Positions 1 through 5,269 of a DNA stretch of 5,269 bases are shown here, in pieces; within the stretch, counting starts at the first letter, position 1, and every line of letters begins with the position of its first letter. Made by a program: the position numbers and the translations under genes. The notes below the pieces were generated by a model that had not been told where the DNA came from, ran no database searches, and saw only the letters and a program-made list of their open reading frames with translations. Source of the stretch: Prevotellaceae bacterium (lineage in GTDB: Bacteria; Bacteroidota; Bacteroidia; Bacteroidales; Paludibacteraceae); NCBI GenBank assembly GCA_031290375.1, contig JAITNR010000206.1, positions 1 to 5,269 of the forward strand, written 5' to 3'.

Positions 1-304
1 CAAGCAAGAAATTATTGCCTTTGTTGCTGTATTCAACTTGCAAATAATATTGTTTTCCCCAAATGTAAATTGTTTCGCCCGATACAAATTCTCGCTCGCT
101 ATGCCGTAATTGCTCGGCATATTTCTTTTGCTGTGCACGTATCCAACTGATTTTTGAAGCTGCAAATAGCTGAATATTTTCATCGCTGACAGACAAAGGC
201 GCTGAAATCCGTACCGTTCCATTGGGTGGCAACACCGAAAGATGTAAATTCTTAATCTTCTTTTTAACTATTTCTATTTCAACATTCTGTATTCTTATTC
301 TCAT
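1..304 (-). CDS. YgjP-like (DUF45/COG1451) metal-dependent hydrolase, M48-type metallopeptidase annotation; 3' end missing
   Basis: Only the N-terminal 101 residues are visible; the reading frame is open to the left edge. The start is the ATG at 304-302, 21 nt after the hsdR stop, preceded by an A/T-rich stretch (GGTTAAAAAT) with no clear Shine-Dalgarno. The protein begins MRIRIQNVEIEIVKKK. It follows the N-terminal pattern of the YgjP/DUF45 family: a basic KKKIKNLHLSV strand, then VRISAPLSVSDENIQLF (residues 31-47), SWIRAQQKKY (53-62), and a FVSGETIYIWGKQYYL segment (73-88). Family members usually carry a zinc-binding HExxH motif in the C-terminal half, which would lie outside the window, so catalysis cannot be verified here. 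Genes of this family are often annotated downstream of hsdR in type I R-M loci (recalled, not searched). The substrate is unknown. A role in controlling or clearing the restriction complex is inference only. Confidence 0.85.
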   Translation of the reverse strand, partial: MRIRIQNVEIEIVKKKIKNLHLSVLPPNGTVRISAPLSVSDENIQLFAASKISWIRAQQKKYAEQLRHSEREFVSGETIYIWGKQYYLQVEYSNKGNNFLL

Positions 305-325
305 ATTTTTAACCACTAATCACTA

Positions 326-3300
326 TCAAAATTCCTTTTGAACATTAACTAATTCGTATGCTTTTTCAACCTCGCTATCATTGTTCAATACTTTATACAA
401 TGCTTTCTTTATTATTCTGATTTTGACAATGTTCCCTCTAAAATCGTCTGGCTTGCTACTCACAACAGCATTGTAAAGTTCATTGGCTAAATTATCATCC
501 TCACCGAACTGCATATAAAATGCCCGCTTTGCTGCACTGTGGCGAACGGACATAGGAAATTCTTCATTTTCCTCAGGTTTTTCAGCTTTTTTAAGTAAGT
601 CTAAATATTTATCAAGTAAATTTTTGTAGGCAATAATTCCATTTTTTCGGTCGCTAATCAGCCGTTGCAGAATGGCAGACATCTTTTCGTAATAAAGTGG
701 ATTAACGATTTGTCTTTCAACGATTTTTTTGCGAATATTATTTTCAATTGCTTCTGCTGCGGCTTCCTGCGAGGACTTATCATTGTCGTTTTTCAACTTG
801 TCTTCCTGCGTTATAATGAAATTAAGTACGGTAAAATCGTCAAAATGTCCAATTATGTCACTATCATCGGCAATGATGTAGTTATCAATTAAAAAACGCA
901 TTCCGGGTTGATATGCCTTAAAATCAATAAAATCACCGCTTGCTCTGCCAATATCATCTCTTAAATCTACATAGAATTTTACTTTCTTTTCAAGTTCGAT
1001 TTGCTGTTCGGGCGAATATCCTGCCTCCGTCATGTCGGGCTTGATTTCGGAATAGGCTCTTGTGAGCCGTGCCGAAAGTTTATACAATTTTTCGCGCATA
1101 CGGGCATAAATCTCGTCTTTTTCCACATCAATGCCGTTTTCGCCACAGAAATATTGATGGTATTCAAGTTGTCCCTTGGGCAATTTTATGCCCTCGCAAA
1201 GGGCTTCAATCTCATCAAACGTTTTATCAAAATATGTTTTTGCTTCTTCAATCCTGTCCTTGATAAGCCCCTCAATATCTTCCTTGTCGTAATCTGCAAA
1301 AGGGTTGCTTGTGGCATATTGATTTACCACATCGGTAAGGTTTTCAAACAGTTGTTTATAATCCACAATGTAGCCAAAATCCTTGCTTTCGTCGTCAAGG
1401 CGATTTACACGACAAATTGCCTGAAACAAACCGTGGTCTTTCATTGACTTGTCAATGTAAAGATAAGTGCAGGGTGGGGCATCAAAACCGGTAAGGAGTT
1501 TTTCCACCACTATCAGCAATTTCATATTGGCAGGTTCTTCCACAAATTTGCGTTTTGCCTCTTTTTCAAATGTTTCTCGGTCTTGTCCAACAAACATTTT
1601 TTGATATGCTTCGTACTTTTCCCAAGTATCGTTATTTTGGTCGGCGCTTGTGCTTTCGGTGCGCAGTACCCCTGTTGAACTGTCGAAAGAAGTGATAATA
1701 GCACACTTGTTGAAACCTTTTGAAGTGAAAATCTCATAATACTTGCAAGCAGAATAAATGCTGTCGGCAACCAACAGAGCATTGCCATTCCCGTTTTCAA
1801 GCCGTGCTTTGGTATTGAAATCGAAAATTATGTCGCAAGCGATTTTTTCCAAACGACTGCGGCTACTGTAAAGTGTTTGCAGGTTGCCCCAAAGTTGTTT
1901 GAGTTTTGCTTTTGCTTTCGGCATAAGTCCGCGGGTTTTCGCCTCAAACCATTCATCAATTTTTGCCTGATTGGTAACTTCCTGCGGAATATCCCTTGCC
2001 TCGTAACGCAAATCCAAAACTACATTATCGGTTACGGCTTCGTTGTATTTGTAAGTATGAATGTAGTTGCCGAAAATTTGCCAACTTGTTTTTTTATCTT
2101 TACTCAAAAGCGGAGTACCGGTAAAACCTATAAACACACTGTTTGGCAAAATTTCTTTCATTGCTTTATGCAGTTTGCCCGATTGCGTTCTGTGGCACTC
2201 GTCCACGAAAACAAAAATATCGCCTTTGGCTGAAAAATCTTTTGGCAAAGCCTTTTTAAGTTCTTCAATATAAACATCATAATTATCTGTTTTTATGCCG
2301 TTCGCGCTTCTGTGTCCGAATTTGTGTACCAAAGAGCAAATAATCCGCTCGCCATAATCGCCAAGTTTCTCAATCAAATCTTTACACGATTTGGTACGAT
2401 AAATTGTTTCGTCAACTCCGCCGTAGGTTTTTTCTATCTGTTCGTCAAGTTCGTCTCGGTCGGTAATAATCAGTACGCGGGCATCGGCATGAGTTGGCGA
2501 CAACGACAAAATCCATTTTGAAAGCCACACCATCGTAAGCGATTTTCCGCTGCCTTGAGTATGCCAGATAATGCCGCCCTCGCGTTTTGTAATTTTTTGC
2601 TGCGCCTCCAAAATACTGAAATATTGATTATGACGACAAATCTTTTTTATTCCCTTGTCGAAAATGATAAAGTTGTGGATTATATCCAAAAAACGCGTTT
2701 TTTCGTAAATGCTGTATGTTTGCCATTCCAATTTGTTGTCTTTCAGTAATGTACAAACATTATTGATTTCTTTTGCCTTGACATTTGTGGTTTGGTCGAA
2801 GTTTTTCCATTCCAAATAATACTTTTCTTCGGTTCTGATAACTCCGTAGTGAAGACCTTCGCTATCGTTCCCCGCCGCCACGATTTGCACGGTGGTAAAG
2901 AATGGATAAATAAAACCTTCGCGTTGATTGGTAATATTCTGACGGATTCCATTGCTGACCGAAATGGTGCTTTTTTTGAGTTCGATAACCGACAGGGCAA
3001 TGCCATTTACAAAAATAACCAAATCGGGGCGTTTTTCGCAGTGGTGCAAAACGGTAACTTCTTCGGCAACAGCAAAGTGATTTTCTTCCGGCTTTTCCCA
3101 ATTTATGGGGAAAACTGTTTTGGGTATGCCGTTTTCGTCATTTACCTTTATACCATATTTGAGAAGCGAATAAACTTCCTTGTTGGCGGGATATAATTTA
3201 TCTGCGCTTGGGCAAGCGTTTGCCTGTTTAACAAGTTCCTCTATTGCTTTATCTGCCAGATATTCGCTATATTTCATTTTGCCCGTAAGGAAGTTTTTAA

Positions 3301-3439
3301 GCAATTCGGGGATAATGTTGCTGTTTGCCTTGTCCTGCAAATTACCTAAAAAAGTATAGTCGAGTTTCTGTCTGAAAAACTCGATAACTCTGTTTTGCAA
3401 TACTCTTTCGCTTTCGCCGATTGGAATTGTTGCTGCCAT
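326..3439 (-). CDS. hsdR: Type I restriction enzyme subunit R (HsdR): nuclease and ATP-dependent DNA translocase
   Basis: HsdR is the motor and nuclease subunit of the type I complex: it binds HsdM2HsdS, pumps DNA using ATP, and cuts unmethylated DNA far from the recognition site. The 1037-aa product matches the length of EcoR124I-type (IC) HsdR. An N-terminal HSDR_N PD-(D/E)xK nuclease is visible with P138-D139 and E153-L-K155. The SF2 helicase core follows: Walker A HTQGSGKS (293-300), motif II DECH (413-416), motif III FTGTP (439-443), motif V LLTGFDAP (648-655) and motif VI QAICRVNR (673-680). The rest, from about residue 770, is a helix-rich, charged C-terminal region like the EcoR124 C-terminal domain that docks on the methylase. 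All key residues are present and the frame is uninterrupted, so the gene looks functional. The ATG at 3439 is 7 nt downstream of the fic stop, with at best a weak AAGAG upstream, which fits translational coupling. The TGA stop is at 328-326. Confidence 0.98.
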   Translation of the reverse strand: MAATIPIGESERVLQNRVIEFFRQKLDYTFLGNLQDKANSNIIPELLKNFLTGKMKYSEYLADKAIEELVKQANACPSADKLYPANKEVYSLLKYGIKVNDENGIPKTVFPINWEKPEENHFAVAEEVTVLHHCEKRPDLVIFVNGIALSVIELKKSTISVSNGIRQNITNQREGFIYPFFTTVQIVAAGNDSEGLHYGVIRTEEKYYLEWKNFDQTTNVKAKEINNVCTLLKDNKLEWQTYSIYEKTRFLDIIHNFIIFDKGIKKICRHNQYFSILEAQQKITKREGGIIWHTQGSGKSLTMVWLSKWILSLSPTHADARVLIITDRDELDEQIEKTYGGVDETIYRTKSCKDLIEKLGDYGERIICSLVHKFGHRSANGIKTDNYDVYIEELKKALPKDFSAKGDIFVFVDECHRTQSGKLHKAMKEILPNSVFIGFTGTPLLSKDKKTSWQIFGNYIHTYKYNEAVTDNVVLDLRYEARDIPQEVTNQAKIDEWFEAKTRGLMPKAKAKLKQLWGNLQTLYSSRSRLEKIACDIIFDFNTKARLENGNGNALLVADSIYSACKYYEIFTSKGFNKCAIITSFDSSTGVLRTESTSADQNNDTWEKYEAYQKMFVGQDRETFEKEAKRKFVEEPANMKLLIVVEKLLTGFDAPPCTYLYIDKSMKDHGLFQAICRVNRLDDESKDFGYIVDYKQLFENLTDVVNQYATSNPFADYDKEDIEGLIKDRIEEAKTYFDKTFDEIEALCEGIKLPKGQLEYHQYFCGENGIDVEKDEIYARMREKLYKLSARLTRAYSEIKPDMTEAGYSPEQQIELEKKVKFYVDLRDDIGRASGDFIDFKAYQPGMRFLIDNYIIADDSDIIGHFDDFTVLNFIITQEDKLKNDNDKSSQEAAAEAIENNIRKKIVERQIVNPLYYEKMSAILQRLISDRKNGIIAYKNLLDKYLDLLKKAEKPEENEEFPMSVRHSAAKRAFYMQFGEDDNLANELYNAVVSSKPDDFRGNIVKIRIIKKALYKVLNNDSEVEKAYELVNVQKEF

Positions 3440-3446
3440 ATTGCTC

Positions 3447-4472
3447 TTAATTTTTAATTATCCATTGTCCTGATTTGTCAGAGCCAACTCTTGACAATAC
3501 TTTTAATAATTTCATTTTTTCAATATTTCTATAAATTGTCGATTCATTAACCTTCAATTTTTTTGCTATTTCTGCTTGCGAAACTGTATTATCCGTTTCA
3601 ATTAAGGATAATATTTTTTTCTGTGTTTCTGTCAATTTTACACCTGCGTTTACACCTGCGTTTACACCTGCGTTTTTGTCAGTTTCACTTTTTATTTCAC
3701 CTCGATTGTATTTTTCCTTAAACTCTGCTGTTGCTTGCTTAATCGCCGAAAGCATAAAAGCGGCAAAAATCCCACTGTCGTTGTGGTAGGTAGAACGGCG
3801 AATGGCGCGGTAGTATTCCTGCTGATTGTGCGCCACGATAGTTTCTATTGGCAGCCACGCAAAAATCGGGTTTTCCTGATACAAAAGCAACGTTTGCCAC
3901 ATTCGTCCCATTCTGCCGTTGCCGTCCATAAAGGGGTGAATGAACTCAAATTCGTAATGAAAAATGCAACTTTTAACCACTTGCGGCAGTTTAGCAATTT
4001 TTGCCCAGTTAAGTAATTGCCCCATCAGGACAGGTATTTGTGAGTGTGGCGGCGCAACGTGAATAGGGACATTGCCGTCGAAAACGCCAACGCCGGCATT
4101 GCGATATCTTCCGGCATTATCAACCAAATCTTTCATCAATAAACCGTGTTGACGAAGCAAATCTTTTCCATCGTATGGGTTACAATCAAGCAATTCATCA
4201 TAGGCAACAATAGCATTTTTAACTTCTAAAATATCTTTTGCCGGACCTATAACCTGTTTACCGTCAACAATATCCGCAACCTGTTCCAATGTGAGCGAAT
4301 TTGCTTCTATCCACAACGAAGAATGAATGGTTTTTATGCGGTTTTCCTTGCGCAACTGTGGCGTTAAAGTCTTTTCGCGAATAATGTCAATGCGTTCCAA
4401 ATCGGCTGCTATTTCGTAGGTTGCAGTCAGAATTTCGGGTGTTATTTTGAATATCGGTTCGTAATTTTCCAT
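3447..4472 (-). CDS. Fic-domain protein (probable AMP-transferase) with C-terminal winged-helix DNA-binding domain
   Basis: This 341-aa protein has the complete Fic active site HPFMDGNGRMGR (H179 to R190): catalytic His179, Asp183 for metal, Asn185, and Arg187/Arg190 for phosphate binding. Fic enzymes usually transfer AMP from ATP to a target protein hydroxyl; the target here is unknown. A flap-like segment, GRYRNAGVGVF...HVAPPHSQ, lies at 121-144. An N-terminal SSLWIEANSL (51-60) sits where class II Fic proteins have their self-inhibitory (S/T)xxxE(G/N) helix; Ser52 and Glu56 are kept but the last position is Ala57. Residues 267-278 are three NAGV repeats forming a linker. Residues about 283-322 (TQKKILSLIE, SQAEIAKKLKVNESTIYRNI) look like a winged helix-turn-helix, so the protein may bind DNA and regulate its own operon. 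It lies between hsdS (19 nt gap) and hsdR (7 nt gap). The ATG at 4472 gives the expected family N terminus (PIFKITPEILTATYEI). An AAAGG directly abuts the ATG, too close to be a normal ribosome site. Confidence 0.95.
   Translation of the reverse strand: MENYEPIFKITPEILTATYEIAADLERIDIIREKTLTPQLRKENRIKTIHSSLWIEANSLTLEQVADIVDGKQVIGPAKDILEVKNAIVAYDELLDCNPYDGKDLLRQHGLLMKDLVDNAGRYRNAGVGVFDGNVPIHVAPPHSQIPVLMGQLLNWAKIAKLPQVVKSCIFHYEFEFIHPFMDGNGRMGRMWQTLLLYQENPIFAWLPIETIVAHNQQEYYRAIRRSTYHNDSGIFAAFMLSAIKQATAEFKEKYNRGEIKSETDKNAGVNAGVNAGVKLTETQKKILSLIETDNTVSQAEIAKKLKVNESTIYRNIEKMKLLKVLSRVGSDKSGQWIIKN
3637..3672 (-). repeat. Three exact tandem copies of a 12-bp unit inside the Fic gene (NAGV linker)
   Basis: Three perfect copies of TTTACACCTGCG (plus-strand reading) run head to tail, followed by TTT that begins a further partial unit. 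On the coding strand they give AAC GCA GGT GTA three times, i.e. (NAGV)3 at Fic residues 267-278. The unit is a multiple of three, so gain or loss of a copy would change linker length without shifting the frame. It joins the Fic catalytic domain to the winged-helix domain. Identical codons in every copy suggest recent slippage-type expansion rather than old, selected protein repeats. Confidence 0.95.
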
Positions 4473-4491
4473 CCTTTAACTTTCAAATAAT

Positions 4492-5269
4492 TTATAACTC
4501 TCGTTGATTTGGTACCATAACTACGTCTTTGTTATATTTTACTGGAGCAAAACCATTTTGACGCATCCATTCCAATGCTTTATGCCAGCGTTCTTCAGGA
4601 ATACGTTTTTTAGACTCGTTCCAATTGTTTATCACTTCATTTATTATATCATCATCTGTATATTGTTGCTTAGTGTTTGCCAAATCTTTCCAAGCGCTGT
4701 ATAAAGTTGCAACTATTTCGCAACGCTCGGTATTCCAACTTTGACAAGTATTTATAACCTTATCAAAGACGGGCAGCGCATCGGAGTAGTATTTATTGAA
4801 ATAGTTTTTGTGTCCACTTCGTTTTTTCAAAGGGACATAACGGTATCCCTTATCTCCGCGTACAACTTCAAACCAATTTTGTTTTTTGAGTTGGCTGTCG
4901 ATAGAGCGTATTGCCCGATTATCATACGGACCTGCCGCATCACGGTGATAATTTGAACCAATATCTATTCCGCACATATTTTCTGTCAGGAAAAGCATTT
5001 TCTCCATTTTAACATGACCAAATGTAGGCTCATTACAAAGTCGGTCGGCAATTTCCGCTGCCCAAACACTTCGTTTAAAATGCACATTGGCTTGCTTTTG
5101 TGTCTTTACTGCCGATTGTGTTTGGTTATTAGTACTCAATCGTATTTTCCCCGTCAGCAGTTGCTGCATTGCCCCCTGTTTTATCAATTTTGCCTTTTGC
5201 AGTTTTGTTTGCAATGCTTCAATTTCGGTGTCCATATCGGAAAGAATGGTGGCGATAGCGGTTTGCTCG
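4492..5269 (-). CDS. hsdS: Type I R-M specificity subunit (HsdS), C-terminal part, with Panacea/SocA-like C-terminal extension; 5' end missing
   Basis: HsdS recognises the DNA target and holds the two HsdM subunits and HsdR. The frame is open to the right edge, so the ATG at 5235 is an internal methionine: the 11 preceding codons read EQTAIATILSD and run straight into MDTEIEALQTKL, the standard HsdS C-terminal coiled-coil sequence. That region ends with KAKLIKQGAMQQLLTGKIRL, where most HsdS proteins stop. Here a polar linker and about 196 more residues follow (4495-5082): HFKRSVWAAEIADRL, VKMEKMLFLTE, then AAGPYDNRAIRSIDSQLKK, and a tail with KALEWMRQNGFAP. The KMEKMLFL and AGPYD elements resemble Panacea/DUF4065 (SocA-like) domains; similar extensions are, as far as I recall, found on other HsdS proteins. 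Both target-recognition domains lie outside the window, so the recognition site is unknown. TAA stop at 4494-4492; fic follows 19 nt later. Confidence 0.95.
   Translation of the reverse strand, partial: EQTAIATILSDMDTEIEALQTKLQKAKLIKQGAMQQLLTGKIRLSTNNQTQSAVKTQKQANVHFKRSVWAAEIADRLCNEPTFGHVKMEKMLFLTENMCGIDIGSNYHRDAAGPYDNRAIRSIDSQLKKQNWFEVVRGDKGYRYVPLKKRSGHKNYFNKYYSDALPVFDKVINTCQSWNTERCEIVATLYSAWKDLANTKQQYTDDDIINEVINNWNESKKRIPEERWHKALEWMRQNGFAPVKYNKDVVMVPNQREL

Noticed and set aside
665..2749. Several plus-strand open frames of about 64-148 codons opposite hsdR.
   Set aside because: They are antisense shadows of a clearly real gene, overlap one another, and show no recognisable motifs or start signals.
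3448..3460. TAATT-TTT-AATTA dyad across the fic stop codon as a possible terminator.
   Set aside because: The stem is only five A/T pairs, too weak for an intrinsic terminator, and it precedes hsdR by a few bases.
3637..3675. Short direct repeats as a CRISPR-like array.
   Set aside because: The units are 12 bp, directly adjacent with no spacers, and lie in frame within a gene.
3735..4016. Plus-strand open frame opposite the Fic gene.
   Set aside because: It is antisense to the conserved Fic core and its sequence is low-complexity and unrecognisable.
4079..4096. NAGVGV in the Fic flap as a further copy of the NAGV linker repeat.
   Set aside because: It uses different codons (AAC GCC GGC GTT) and belongs to the conserved Fic flap region, so the resemblance is chance.
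4473..4477. AAAGG on the minus strand as the Fic ribosome binding site.
   Set aside because: It directly abuts the ATG, leaving no spacing for normal Shine-Dalgarno pairing.
4492..5235. The 247-codon frame starting at the ATG at 5235 as a complete stand-alone gene.
   Set aside because: The frame stays open to the right edge, and the codons before the ATG (EQTAIATILSD) are the normal HsdS continuation, so this is the tail of a longer hsdS.

Overview
The window is one compact, entirely minus-strand gene block belonging to a type I restriction-modification (R-M) locus. In transcription order (right to left) it holds the 3' part of hsdS (specificity subunit), a complete Fic-domain gene, a complete hsdR (restriction/translocation subunit) and the 5' part of a YgjP/DUF45-type metallopeptidase gene. 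Both outer genes run off the window edges. hsdM is not present; it is presumably upstream of hsdS, beyond the right edge. The gaps between genes are 19, 7 and 21 nt, so the four genes are probably one transcription unit. No internal promoter, terminator, RNA gene, mobile element or CRISPR array could be supported.

The DNA is moderately AT-rich. Gene starts are preceded by A/T-rich stretches rather than good Shine-Dalgarno sequences. That, with the style of the HsdR, HsdS and Fic proteins, suggests a member of the Bacteroidota. This is inference from composition and protein style; no taxonomic marker is present.

Layout: 1-304 holds the N-terminal 101 residues of the metallopeptidase-like protein, with the expected zinc motif outside the window. 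326-3439 is HsdR (1037 aa), with a PD...ELK nuclease site and a full set of SF2 translocase motifs, close in length to EcoR124I HsdR. 3447-4472 is a 341-aa Fic protein with an intact HPFMDGNGRMGR motif, an N-terminal inhibitory-type motif, a three-copy 12-bp in-frame repeat encoding NAGV, and a C-terminal winged-helix-like domain. 4492-5269 is the end of HsdS: the normal C-terminal coiled-coil region followed by an extension of about 196 residues that resembles Panacea/SocA-like (DUF4065) domains.

Working together: HsdS with HsdM would set the methylation and recognition site, and HsdR would translocate and cut unmodified DNA. The extra parts (HsdS extension, Fic enzyme, metallopeptidase) are not required for classical type I restriction. 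They may form a regulatory or back-up defence layer. The most notable point is an antitoxin-like domain fused to HsdS directly upstream of a Fic gene, a family that includes known toxins. That functional link is a hypothesis. The recognition sequence cannot be guessed because both target-recognition domains lie outside the window.
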